Part shown: positions 1 to 7,613 of the stretch, piece after piece
How positions within the stretch are numbered: position 1 is the first letter of the stretch
Layout: the number at the start of each line of letters is the position of its first letter
Assembly: GCF_019857225.1 (NCBI RefSeq)
Contig: NZ_JAFJSY010000070.1
Span: 1-62,668 of the forward strand
Direction of reading: 5' to 3'
Source of the DNA: Streptomyces plumbidurans
Lineage (GTDB): Bacteria; Actinomycetota; Actinomycetes; Streptomycetales; Streptomycetaceae
Length of the DNA stretch: 62,668 nucleotides
Program-made: the position numbers and the translations under genes
The notes under the pieces: generated by a model
Seen by the model: the letters and a program-made list of their open reading frames with translations, nothing else
The model's database searches: none
Told to the model about the DNA's origin: nothing

Positions 1-730
1 GGGCCGAGTGCGGCGCGTCGGCGTGGGCAGCCTCCGGCGTGTCACCGGGCGCCAGCCGTACGTGTCCCTCGCCGTCCGGGGCCGTCGGCACCCGGGCCCC
101 CGGCCCGCCGGCCGGAGCGACCCGCAGGGCCGACTCGCCGATGCGCAGCAGCGCGCCCGGAGCGAAGCGCACCGGGCGGGTGCCCAGGCGGGCGCCGTCC
201 AGCAGCGAGCCGTTCGTGGAGTCGAGGTCGGCGACCGAGACCTGGCCGTCGGCGGCGACCGTGACCGCGCAGTGCAGTCGGGAGACGTCCGGGTCGTCGA
301 GCGGAACGTCGGCGTCGGCGGAGCGGCCGATGCGGATCTCGCCGCCGTGCAGCAGATGGACCCCGCCCGCGTCCGGGCCGGCGATGACATGGAGCTGGGT
401 GGGGGCGTCGTCCAGCTCGGGGTGCGGCTCGGGCTCGGCCGGGGCGCCCAGGCAGAGCACGGCGCCGTCGATCAGCGGGGGCTCGCCGAGGGTGCAGCGC
501 CGGTCGTCCAGCCTCTCCGCGCCCGCGTAGAGCACCACCGGGCCGCCGGGCTCGCGGCCCCGCTCGGGCTGGGCGGCCGGGTCGCCCGCGGTCGCCGAGG
601 CCAGTGCCGAGGCCACCACGGACAGGGCCGTACCGGCGGGCGCCGTGACCAGCACGTCGCAGCTTGCGGTGGAGCCCCGCCCGCGCTCGGAGGGGCCCGT
701 CGGGTCTACGACGGTCAGCCGGATCTGCAT
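1..730 (-). CDS. FHA-domain protein, N-terminal part (cut by window edge)
   Basis: The frame starts at an ATG at 730, preceded by GAAGGGA, and stays open to base 1, so only the first 243 residues are seen. Residues about 113-205 form a forkhead-associated domain: a GRS turn near 135-137, SRLHC near 150-154 and STNGS near 171-175 are the usual phosphothreonine-contact positions. Residues 1-110 match no domain I can name, although this N-terminus plus FHA resembles actinobacterial FtsK/SpoIIIE-type ATPases; the ATPase part would lie outside the window. It is divergent from two Ser/Thr kinase genes, and FHA domains read phosphothreonine, so it may be a substrate or partner of those kinases (inference). 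Another minus-strand frame covers the same stretch, but its product is an Arg/Gly shadow without domains. Confidence 0.75.
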   Translation of the reverse strand, partial: MQIRLTVVDPTGPSERGRGSTASCDVLVTAPAGTALSVVASALASATAGDPAAQPERGREPGGPVVLYAGAERLDDRRCTLGEPPLIDGAVLCLGAPAEPEPHPELDDAPTQLHVIAGPDAGGVHLLHGGEIRIGRSADADVPLDDPDVSRLHCAVTVAADGQVSVADLDSTNGSLLDGARLGTRPVRFAPGALLRIGESALRVAPAGGPGARVPTAPDGEGHVRLAPGDTPEAAHADAPHSA

Positions 731-1111
731 CGCCGTCAGCGGTCCCTTCTGCCCGGACGCGGACCAAAGCCCGTCTGACGGATCAGACGGGGCTCCCCAC
801 CCCTCACGAGCACATCGGCCAGTACTGCAGGCATCCTCGCACCTGCCACTGACAACGCGCCCGCCGCTCGGGCACAAGTGATCTTGATTGGTCGGCTCTG
901 CCCGCAAAAGTGCCTGACAGGTGGCGTACCGGCGACCGATTGAGATCGGTCACGTCCGTTTCGGGCAACCGGCGGACCGGGTCGAGCGTCTTTCCTTCGA
1001 ACATGTCCCGGGATGTGTACGTAAGACGCAGCGGACGCTGTCAGGTCGGTGCCCCTCGTGGCGGCACTACAGTGGGTCGGAACGGTAAGCAAGCAGCAGG
1101 GAGCGCATGAC
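731..1111. promoter_or_regulatory. Divergent intergenic region, FHA gene / kinase gene
   Basis: This 381-base gap holds no credible gene. A perfect 7-bp inverted repeat with a 4-base loop (GACCGAT...ATCGGTC) lies at 934-951. A TACAGT hexamer at 1068-1073 could be the -10 box of the kinase gene, giving a leader of about 30 bases that contains the GGGAG ribosome site at 1099-1103. No convincing -35 box was found. Confidence 0.4.
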
Positions 1112-2740
1112 GTGCGGCCGGTAGGCAGCAAGTACCTGCTCGAGGAGCCGCTCGGTCGCGGCGCCACGGGCACCGTCTGGCGGGCCCGCCAGCGAGAGAC
1201 CGCGGGGGCCGAGGCCGCCGTGGCCGGTCAGCCCGGCGAGACCGTCGCGATCAAGGTCCTCAAGGAGGAGCTCGCAAGCGATCCCGACATCGTGATGCGG
1301 TTCCTGCGCGAGCGCTCCGTCCTGCTGCGGCTGACCCACCCGAACATCGTCCGGGTCCGCGACCTGGTGGTCGAGGGCGATCTGCTGGCGCTGGTCATGA
1401 ACCTCGTCGAGGGCCCCGACCTGCACCGCTACCTGCGCGAGAACGGCCCCTTCACACCGGTGGCCGCCGCCCTGCTCACCGCCCAGATCGCCGACGCGCT
1501 CGCCGCCAGCCACGCCGACGGCGTCGTCCACCGTGACCTGAAGCCGGCCAACGTCCTGCTCGCGCAGCAGGGCGGCCAGATGCACCCGATGCTCACCGAC
1601 TTCGGCATCGCGCGCCTCGCCGACTCCCCGGGGCTGACCCGGACCCAGGAGTTCGTGGGCACGCCCGCGTACGTCGCACCGGAGAGCGCCGAGGGCCGTC
1701 CGCAGACCTCCGCCGTCGACATCTACGGCGCCGGCATCCTGCTGTACGAGCTGGTCACGGGCCGCCCGCCGTTCGCCGGAAGCTCCGCCCTGGAGGTCCT
1801 GCACCAGCACCTGAGCGCCGAGCCGCGCCGACCCTCCACCGTCCCCGACCCGCTGTGGACGGTCATCGAGCGCTGTCTGCGCAAGAACCCGGACGAACGC
1901 CCCAGCGCCGAGAACCTCGCGCGCGGCCTGCGCGTCGTCGCCGAGGGCATCGGGGTGCACGCGAACTCCGCGCAGATCGCCGCCGCCGAGGGCGTGGCGG
2001 CACTGCTCGCACCCGACCCGGCCCCCGCAGCGGTCCCCGGCTCCGCCGACCCGACGCAGGTCCTGCCGCACACGGGCGGCGGCTACGACCCGAACGCCGC
2101 GACGAACGTCCTGCCGACCACCGGCCACCCGGGTCCGGCCGGCGCCGCCGACCCCACCGCCGTACTCCCCAGCACCGGGGCGGCCGACCCGACCGCCGTC
2201 ATGCCGCCGATGCCCCAGGGGCAGCCCGGACCCGAGCAGCCGCACCCCTGGCAGAACCAGCTGCGCGCCGCCCGCGACCGCAACGAGCAGACGCAGGTCC
2301 AGCAGTACCTCGACCCGAACGAGGACCCGCTGCGCCGCCGCCCCCAGCGGCAGGTCGCCCGTCCGCAGCAGCGGCCCCAACAGCAGCAGCGGCCACCGCA
2401 GGGCTACGGCCATCCGCAGCAGCAGCAACAGCCGCAGCGGTACGCGCCTCCGCAGCACCAGCAGCCCCAGCCCCAGCGCTACGCACCGCCCCCGCAGCAG
2501 CCCGCGCGCGAGCCGCGCCAGCCACGGCAGCGCGGCGCCAACCCGATGAAGATCCCCGGGCTCGGCTGTCTGAAGGGCTGCCTGTTCACGATCGTCATCC
2601 TGTTCGTGGCCGGCTGGCTGGTCTGGGAGCTGAGCCCGCTGCAGGACTGGCTGCACACGACCAGGGGCTACTGGCAGCAGCTGAGCCACATGTACGACAC
2701 CGTGAGCGGGTGGGTCGGGAAGCTGGGTGGCGGCAACTGA
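1112..2740 (+). CDS. Membrane Ser/Thr protein kinase (first of a pair)
   Basis: This is a Hanks-type Ser/Thr kinase of 542 residues. The kinase domain fills residues 1 to about 270: glycine loop LGRGATGTV at 14-22, catalytic lysine K48 in VAIK, HRDLKPAN with D142, DFG with D163, and GTPAYVAPE in the activation segment. A long Pro/Gln/Tyr linker follows, with DPTAVLP-like and DPTQVLP-like threonine motifs that look like autophosphorylation or FHA-docking sites (inference). One membrane segment near 489-507 leaves a short tail of about 35 residues outside; there are no PASTA repeats. I chose GTG 1112 because GGGAG sits eight bases upstream and the longer frame from 1049 adds residues unlike kinases. 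It resembles the pkaF/SCO2974 region of S. coelicolor (memory). A second kinase gene follows. Confidence 0.93.
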   Translation: MRPVGSKYLLEEPLGRGATGTVWRARQRETAGAEAAVAGQPGETVAIKVLKEELASDPDIVMRFLRERSVLLRLTHPNIVRVRDLVVEGDLLALVMNLVEGPDLHRYLRENGPFTPVAAALLTAQIADALAASHADGVVHRDLKPANVLLAQQGGQMHPMLTDFGIARLADSPGLTRTQEFVGTPAYVAPESAEGRPQTSAVDIYGAGILLYELVTGRPPFAGSSALEVLHQHLSAEPRRPSTVPDPLWTVIERCLRKNPDERPSAENLARGLRVVAEGIGVHANSAQIAAAEGVAALLAPDPAPAAVPGSADPTQVLPHTGGGYDPNAATNVLPTTGHPGPAGAADPTAVLPSTGAADPTAVMPPMPQGQPGPEQPHPWQNQLRAARDRNEQTQVQQYLDPNEDPLRRRPQRQVARPQQRPQQQQRPPQGYGHPQQQQQPQRYAPPQHQQPQPQRYAPPPQQPAREPRQPRQRGANPMKIPGLGCLKGCLFTIVILFVAGWLVWELSPLQDWLHTTRGYWQQLSHMYDTVSGWVGKLGGGN

Positions 2741-2863
2741 GCCGCAACTGAGCCGCGACCTTGGTGATTTGTCGACACCCGGCGGGTGATTTCGCTCTCG
2801 CCGGTGAAGGTTGGCTCCTCCAACGCGTAGTTTTGTCGGCAACACGCGTCGGTAGGAGCAGTC

Positions 2864-4105
2864 TTGGCACGGAAGATCGGCAGCCGGTACACCGCGAACC
2901 AGATCCTGGGACGTGGCAGCGCCGGCACGGTGTGGCTCGGTGAGGGTCCCGAGGGGCCCGTCGCCGTCAAGCTGCTGCGCGAGGACCTCGCGTCCGACCA
3001 GGAACTCGTCGGCCGCTTCGTGCAGGAGCGCACGGCGCTGCTCGGCCTCGACCACCCGAACGTCGTCTCCGTGCGCGACCTGGTGGTGGACGGCAACGAT
3101 CTCGCGCTCGTCATGGATCTCGTCCGGGGCACCGACCTGCGCACCCGCCTCGACCGCGAGCGGCGCCTCGCGCCCGCGGCGGCCGTGGCGATCGTCGCCG
3201 ACGTCGCCGACGGGCTCGCGGCCGCGCACGCGGCCGGGATCGTGCACCGGGACGTCAAGCCGGAGAACGTCCTGCTGGACATGCAGGGCCCGCTCGGCCC
3301 GGGCGGCTCGCACCCGGCGCTGCTCACCGACTTCGGCGTCGCGAAGCTGATCGACTCCCCGCGCCGCACCCGCGCCACGAAGATCATCGGTACGCCGGAC
3401 TACCTCGCCCCGGAGATCGTCGAGGGCCTGCCCCCGCGCGCGGCCGTGGACATCTACGCGCTCGCGACGGTCCTCTACGAGCTGCTGGCGGGCTTCACAC
3501 CGTTCGGCGGCGGCCACCCCGGCGCCGTACTGCGCAGGCACGTCACGGAGACCGTGGCGCCGCTGCCCGGGATTCCGGACGAGTTGTGGCAGCTCCTGGT
3601 GCAGAACCTCGCCAAGGCGCCGGCCTCCCGGCTGCGGGCCTCGGAGCTGGCCGGGCGGCTGCGGGAGCTGCTGCCGCTGGTCGCCGGGATGCCGCCGCTG
3701 GACGTGGACGAGCCCGACACGGAACCGGGCGAGGAACCGGAGGAGGCGGCCGGACAGGCCGAGGCACCCAGGCGCGAGCAGGTGCGCCGGGGCGCCGTAC
3801 CGCTGGTGCCGGGCGCGAAGCCGGCCGACTCCAACCGTGACACCCACACCTCGATGCGCGTACCGGCCCCCGACGAACTGGCCGGCGGCGCCCGCGGCAC
3901 GGCCCGCGTCCCCCGCGCCACCGGCGCCCCACGCCCCGGCTCCGCCCGCCACCGCGCCGTCACCCGACGCCGCCGCCTGACCCTCGGCGCGGCCGCCCTG
4001 CTGCTGGCGGCGGCAGCGGGCGTAGGAACCTGGTTGGCGACGTCGGGGGACGACGCGGGGGCAACCCCCCAGGACAGAAGCAGCTCGGCCCCGGCATCAC
4101 CGTGA
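2864..4105 (+). CDS. Membrane Ser/Thr protein kinase (second of the pair)
   Basis: This is a 413-residue Hanks-type kinase. Glycine loop LGRGSAGTV is at 15-23, lysine K36 in VAVK, HRDVKPEN with D130, DFG with D156, then GTPDYLAPE. An acidic and Pro/Ala linker leads to one membrane segment at about 372-391 and a 20-residue external tail, so it lacks a recognisable sensor domain. The start is TTG 2864, supported by AGGAG at 2854-2858; no ATG or GTG fits as well. It lies 123 bases after the first kinase and probably has its own promoter. The two kinases are similar only in the catalytic domain, which suggests an old duplication with divergent linkers. Targets cannot be read from the sequence; the divergent FHA protein is the obvious candidate. 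Confidence 0.92.
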   Translation: MARKIGSRYTANQILGRGSAGTVWLGEGPEGPVAVKLLREDLASDQELVGRFVQERTALLGLDHPNVVSVRDLVVDGNDLALVMDLVRGTDLRTRLDRERRLAPAAAVAIVADVADGLAAAHAAGIVHRDVKPENVLLDMQGPLGPGGSHPALLTDFGVAKLIDSPRRTRATKIIGTPDYLAPEIVEGLPPRAAVDIYALATVLYELLAGFTPFGGGHPGAVLRRHVTETVAPLPGIPDELWQLLVQNLAKAPASRLRASELAGRLRELLPLVAGMPPLDVDEPDTEPGEEPEEAAGQAEAPRREQVRRGAVPLVPGAKPADSNRDTHTSMRVPAPDELAGGARGTARVPRATGAPRPGSARHRAVTRRRRLTLGAAALLLAAAAGVGTWLATSGDDAGATPQDRSSSAPASP

Positions 4106-4129
4106 CTGTCCGGGCGCCGGTCGGCCCTG

Positions 4130-4200
4130 TCAGCCCGTCCGGCGTTTGAGGACGAGGCCCCTTCAGGGCCGAAGCGGGGGCCTGGGGGCGCAGCCCCCAG
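4130..4200. repeat. Streptomyces dispersed intergenic repeat (GTCCGGCGTTTGAGGAC type)
   Basis: The segment beginning CCGTCCGGCGTTTGAGGAC and ending GCGCAGCCCCCAG is a repeat I recognise as very common between genes in Streptomyces chromosomes. It contains two hairpins: GGCCC/GGGCC at 4156-4170 and CTGGGGGC/GCCCCCAG at 4182-4200. It lies just after the second kinase gene and may act as a transcription terminator. Confidence 0.7.
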
Positions 4201-4214
4201 CTCGACGGCCACGA

Positions 4215-4270
4215 CAGCACCGGCACGACCCAGCACCGGCACGACCAGCACCGGCACACCCAAGCACCGG
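4215..4270. repeat. Short tandem repeat upstream of prfB
   Basis: A 15-16 base unit, CAGCACCGGCACGAC, is repeated about 3.6 times, with the last copies slightly diverged. It ends 30 bases before the prfB promoter candidate. Confidence 0.75.
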
Positions 4271-4301
4271 CCGCCCGACACGGCCCAACCGGCGGAGCCG
4301 T

Positions 4302-4315
4302 TACGCTGGAGGGCG
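4302..4315 (+). promoter_or_regulatory. Candidate -10 box for a leaderless prfB transcript
   Basis: TACGCT (4302-4307) fits the TAnnnT form of Streptomyces -10 boxes and ends seven bases before the GTG start at 4315. Transcription would then begin at or next to the start codon. The GGAGGG at 4308-4313 is too close to the GTG to act as a ribosome site. No clear -35 box is visible. Confidence 0.45.
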
Positions 4316-5421
4316 TGGCAGTCGTCGATGTATCCGAAGAGCTCAAGTCCCTCTCCTCGACCATGGAGTCGATCGAGGCCGTTCTGGACCTCGACAGGAT
4401 GAGGGCAGACATCGCCGTGCTCGAGGAGCAGGCGGCCGCGCCGTCCCTGTGGGACAACCCGGACGAGGCGCAGAAGATCACCAGCAAGCTGAGCCATCTG
4501 CAGGCCGAGGTCAGGAAGGCCGAGGCGCTGCGGGGGCGGATCGACGATCTCGCCGTGCTCTTCGAGATGGCCGAGGAGGAGGACGACCCGGACACCCGTG
4601 CCGAGGCCGAGTCCGAGCTCACGGCCGTCCGCAAGGCGCTGGACGAGATGGAGGTCCGCACGCTGCTGAGCGGTGAGTACGACGCCCGTGAGGCGCTCGT
4701 CAACATCCGCGCCGAGGCGGGCGGCGTCGACGCCGCCGACTTCGCCGAGAAGCTGCAGCGGATGTACCTGCGCTGGGCGGAGCAGAAGGGCTACAAGACC
4801 GAGGTCTACGAGACGTCGTACGCGGAGGAGGCCGGCATCAAGTCGACCACCTTCGCCGTGCAGGTCCCCTACGCCTACGGCACCCTCTCCGTCGAGCAGG
4901 GCACCCACCGGCTGGTGCGCATCTCGCCCTTCGACAACCAGGGCCGCCGCCAGACCTCCTTCGCGGGTGTCGAGGTGCTGCCCGTGGTCGAGCAGACCGA
5001 CCACATCGAGATCGACGAGTCCGAGCTGCGCGTGGACGTCTACCGCTCCTCCGGACCCGGCGGCCAGGGCGTGAACACCACCGACTCGGCGGTGCGCCTG
5101 ACCCACCTGCCCACCGGCATCGTCGTCTCCTGCCAGAACGAGCGCTCGCAGATCCAGAACAAGGCGACCGCGATGAACGTCCTCCAGGCCAAGCTGCTCG
5201 AGCGGCGCCGCCAGGAAGAGCAGGCCAAGATGGACGCGCTCAAGGGCGACGGCGGCAACTCCTGGGGCAACCAGATGCGTTCGTACGTCCTGCACCCGTA
5301 CCAAATGGTCAAGGACCTGCGCACCGAGTTCGAGGTCGGAAACCCGGAGGCCGTGTTCAACGGCGAGATCGACGGGTTCCTGGAGGCCGGGATTCGCTGG
5401 CGCAAGCAGCGGGAGAAGTAA
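4315..5421 (+). CDS. prfB: Peptide chain release factor 2
   Basis: Release factor 2 recognises UGA and UAA in the ribosomal A site and triggers hydrolysis of peptidyl-tRNA. The 368-residue protein is full length for the family. The SPF tripeptide that reads the stop codon is at 204-206, and the GGQ loop that enters the peptidyl-transferase centre is at 249-251 (GPGGQGVN). The SPF rather than PxT motif separates it from release factor 1. Unlike Escherichia coli prfB, the frame is continuous from the start, so there is no programmed frameshift here. The start is GTG 4315, probably used without a leader. A strong terminator follows at once, so the gene is monocistronic. Its place before the ftsEX region agrees with S. 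coelicolor gene order. Confidence 0.98.
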   Translation: MAVVDVSEELKSLSSTMESIEAVLDLDRMRADIAVLEEQAAAPSLWDNPDEAQKITSKLSHLQAEVRKAEALRGRIDDLAVLFEMAEEEDDPDTRAEAESELTAVRKALDEMEVRTLLSGEYDAREALVNIRAEAGGVDAADFAEKLQRMYLRWAEQKGYKTEVYETSYAEEAGIKSTTFAVQVPYAYGTLSVEQGTHRLVRISPFDNQGRRQTSFAGVEVLPVVEQTDHIEIDESELRVDVYRSSGPGGQGVNTTDSAVRLTHLPTGIVVSCQNERSQIQNKATAMNVLQAKLLERRRQEEQAKMDALKGDGGNSWGNQMRSYVLHPYQMVKDLRTEFEVGNPEAVFNGEIDGFLEAGIRWRKQREK

Positions 5422-5431
5422 GTTTGTCGAC

Positions 5432-5468
5432 AAGGCAACTGCCGCCCCCGAGGCGGCAGTTGCCTTTT
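5432..5468 (+). terminator. Rho-independent terminator of prfB
   Basis: A perfect 15-bp stem (5432-5446 with 5452-5466) has a five-base loop and is followed by TTTT. It begins ten bases after the prfB stop codon. Confidence 0.9.
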
Positions 5469-5697
5469 GTCTGGGTTTTACATCACACTCACACGCTTCA
5501 ATGCCCGGCATTGAGCACTTAGTTGGACATTGCGCGCGCAACGGCCTTGACGATGCCATGAAAAATGGGAAGGGTGAAGCGTGGCATGCGTATCTCTGGG
5601 GCGCATGTGAACCGGGGGGCTTTCACGTAGCTGTCTCCGTCGATCACGGCCCCGAGCGCCGCCCAACTGACGATCAGCTACTGGGGGTAGCAACCAC

Positions 5698-6312
5698 ATG
5701 ACCAAGAAGACGCGGATCCGTGTCGCACGGATCGCCGCGGGTGCCGTGATCGCCGCGGGCGCTTCGCTGACCGCCGCAGGCGCCGCTTCCGCCCTGGACC
5801 TCGGCGTCAGCGTCGACAACAGCGGCGTCGCCGTGAAGCTCGACGCCGGCACCGGCGACGACGACCCGACGGTCCCGCCCACCGGGCTTCCCGGGGACCC
5901 GACGGACACCCCGCCCACCTCGGAGCCGCCCACTTCCGAGCCGCCCACCTCGGAGCCGCCCACGTCGGAGCCGCCCACCAGCGACGACCCGACCGAGCCG
6001 ACCGGGGTGCCGACGGAGCCCACCGAGGACCCGACCGATGGGCCGAGCCACGGCAGTGGCGGCGGCAGCACCGGCAACAACAACGGCCCCGACGGCGGCT
6101 CCGGCGACTCCGCGCAGGAGGAGGGCTCCTCGGCCCTCACCGACACCGGCTCGGACGCCCCGCAGGGCAACCAGAACGGCGCCCAGCTGGCCGAGACCGG
6201 TGCCGGTCAGACCGTCTTCCTGCTGGTCGGCGCCGCGACGATGATCGCCGGCGGCATCGGCTTCCGCGCCCTGCCGCGTCTGATGAACGGCCGCGGCGGA
6301 GCGGCTGCCTGA
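5698..6312 (+). CDS. Secreted cell-wall protein with LAETG sorting signal
   Basis: The 204-residue protein has a signal peptide (KKTRIRVAR basic start, hydrophobic stretch at about 9-32, ASA cleavage region). Its middle is low complexity and rich in Pro/Thr/Ser/Asp/Glu, with four tandem PPTSE repeats near residues 76-98, followed by a Gly/Asn/Ser-rich region. The C-terminus has LAETG near 163-167, a hydrophobic segment (TVFLLVGAATMIAGGIGF) and a basic end. LAxTG signals are the known substrates of class E sortases in Streptomyces, as in the long chaplins. It is therefore probably attached to peptidoglycan. No sortase gene is near. ATG 5698 follows GGGGG at 5683-5688. There is no enzymatic domain, so the role is probably structural or adhesive (inference). 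Confidence 0.88.
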   Translation: MTKKTRIRVARIAAGAVIAAGASLTAAGAASALDLGVSVDNSGVAVKLDAGTGDDDPTVPPTGLPGDPTDTPPTSEPPTSEPPTSEPPTSEPPTSDDPTEPTGVPTEPTEDPTDGPSHGSGGGSTGNNNGPDGGSGDSAQEEGSSALTDTGSDAPQGNQNGAQLAETGAGQTVFLLVGAATMIAGGIGFRALPRLMNGRGGAAA

Positions 6313-6354
6313 CGGTAGCCGCCCGCGCACGCACGGTGTGCGACGACGTACGAC

Positions 6355-6390
6355 GAGGGGCCCGGAGCGGGACATCGCTCCGGGCCCCTC
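6355..6390. terminator. Bidirectional hairpin between convergent genes
   Basis: A perfect 15-bp stem (6355-6369 with 6376-6390) with a six-base loop lies between the LAETG gene and the convergent zinc-ribbon gene. There is no T-run, which is usual for Streptomyces terminators. Confidence 0.75.
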
Positions 6391-6417
6391 GGGCGTCCGT
6401 ATGTCTTCGTGCCGCGC

Positions 6418-6609
6418 TCAGGCGGTCTGGTGGGCCAGCAGCGCCACCGCCGCGATCAGCACCGCCAGCAGTGCGATCAGCGCCATGGGGTTCAGCCCCG
6501 CGAAGAAGTTCTCCTGCTGCAGCCGCTCGCGGTTCGCGCGGCACACGGGGCACCGGCCCTCGCTCACGGGCGCCGCGCAGTTCGCGCACACCAGCCGGTC
6601 GTACGTCAT
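6418..6609 (-). CDS. Small zinc-ribbon membrane protein
   Basis: This 63-residue protein has two CxxC pairs, CANC (residues 8-11) and CPVC (20-23), which form a zinc-ribbon knuckle. A hydrophobic segment, PMALIALLAVLIAAVALLA, spans about 41-59. It would place a zinc ribbon on the cytoplasmic side of the membrane. The start at ATG 6609 has a very strong ribosome site (AAGGAGGG, seven bases away). It is divergent from ftsE and, from memory, conserved at this place in other Streptomyces. The function is not known; the position next to ftsEX hints at a division or envelope role only by context. Confidence 0.82.
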   Translation of the reverse strand: MTYDRLVCANCAAPVSEGRCPVCRANRERLQQENFFAGLNPMALIALLAVLIAAVALLAHQTA

Positions 6610-6887
6610 GCGCTCGCCCTCCTTGACAACGCTTCCACAGGGAAAACGCCCGCGGGTCGCCGAACGTTCCCCTCTCTACTGTGCCAGGTTCCCCGCAAGG
6701 CTGCGCGGGGGTCGCCCTCAGGGGGGTGGGTGAGGCTCGTCTCGCGGCGGCGGGGCACGGGGGCATCTGTGAAAGCTCGGCGGTACAAAAGGCACAAGCC
6801 CCACGCAACCCTCACCGGCGACTGCGGCCGTGCACCCGACTCGCGTATGGTCACGCTCACCTACCCCCGGCGACCCGTGGTGCATCC

Positions 6888-7577
6888 GTGATCCGATTCG
6901 ACAACGTCTCCAAGGTCTACCCCAAGCAGACCCGTCCCGCACTCAGGGATGTCTCCCTGGAAGTGGAGAAGGGCGAGTTCGTGTTCCTCGTGGGGTCCTC
7001 CGGCTCCGGAAAGTCCACCTTCCTGCGGCTGATCCTCCGCGAGGAGCGAGCCAGCCACGGTCAGGTGCACGTCCTGGGCAAGGACCTCGCACGCCTCTCC
7101 AACTGGAAGGTGCCGCACATGCGGCGCCAGTTGGGGACGGTCTTCCAGGACTTCCGGCTCCTGCCGAACAAGACGGTGGCGGAGAACGTCGCCTTCGCGC
7201 AGGAAGTGATCGGCAAGTCGCGCGGCGAGATCCGCAAGTCCGTGCCCCAGGTGCTCGACCTCGTCGGCCTCGGCGGCAAGGACGACCGGATGCCCGGTGA
7301 GCTGTCCGGTGGTGAGCAGCAGCGCGTGGCCATCGCCCGCGCCTTCGTGAACCGTCCCAAACTGCTCATCGCGGACGAACCCACCGGAAACCTCGACCCG
7401 CAGACCTCCGTCGGCATCATGAAGCTGCTCGACCGGATCAACCGGACCGGCACCACCGTGGTGATGGCGACGCACGACCAGAACATCGTGGACCAGATGC
7501 GCAAGCGCGTCATCGAGCTGGAGAAGGGCCGCCTCGTCCGCGACCAGGCACGTGGCGTCTACGGCTACCAGCACTGA
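6888..7577 (+). CDS. ftsE: Cell division ATP-binding protein FtsE
   Basis: FtsE is the ATPase of the FtsEX complex, which couples the divisome to peptidoglycan hydrolases at the membrane. The 229-residue protein is the usual length. Walker A GSSGSGKST is at 36-44, the Q-loop near 87, the signature LSGGEQQR at 139-146 and Walker B LLIADEP at 159-165. I chose GTG 6888 (MIRFDNVSKVY) because this is the conserved FtsE N-terminus; a longer upstream frame is out of family. No good ribosome site precedes it, so the transcript may have a short leader; TATGGT at 6846-6851 could be the -10 box. ftsX follows after 36 bases, so the two form an operon. Confidence 0.97.
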   Translation: MIRFDNVSKVYPKQTRPALRDVSLEVEKGEFVFLVGSSGSGKSTFLRLILREERASHGQVHVLGKDLARLSNWKVPHMRRQLGTVFQDFRLLPNKTVAENVAFAQEVIGKSRGEIRKSVPQVLDLVGLGGKDDRMPGELSGGEQQRVAIARAFVNRPKLLIADEPTGNLDPQTSVGIMKLLDRINRTGTTVVMATHDQNIVDQMRKRVIELEKGRLVRDQARGVYGYQH

Positions 7578-7613
7578 CCGCGACCGTCCACGGAAAGGCC
7601 TGAAGAAGACGCC

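Noticed and set aside
1067..3952. Very long minus-strand frame opposite both kinase genes
   Set aside because: It is the antisense shadow of high-GC coding DNA: the product is Arg/Gly/Ala-rich without domains, while the plus strand codes for complete kinases.
4315..4400. Programmed frameshift in prfB
   Set aside because: The frame is continuous from the start codon; there is no in-frame TGA near codon 25 as in Escherichia coli.
3475..5559. Long minus-strand frame across the second kinase and prfB
   Set aside because: It crosses two certain plus-strand genes and gives a domain-free Leu/Val/Gly-rich product.
5501..5701. 66-residue plus-strand frame before the LAETG gene
   Set aside because: No ribosome site, no recognisable domain, and it overlaps the leader of a clear secreted protein gene.
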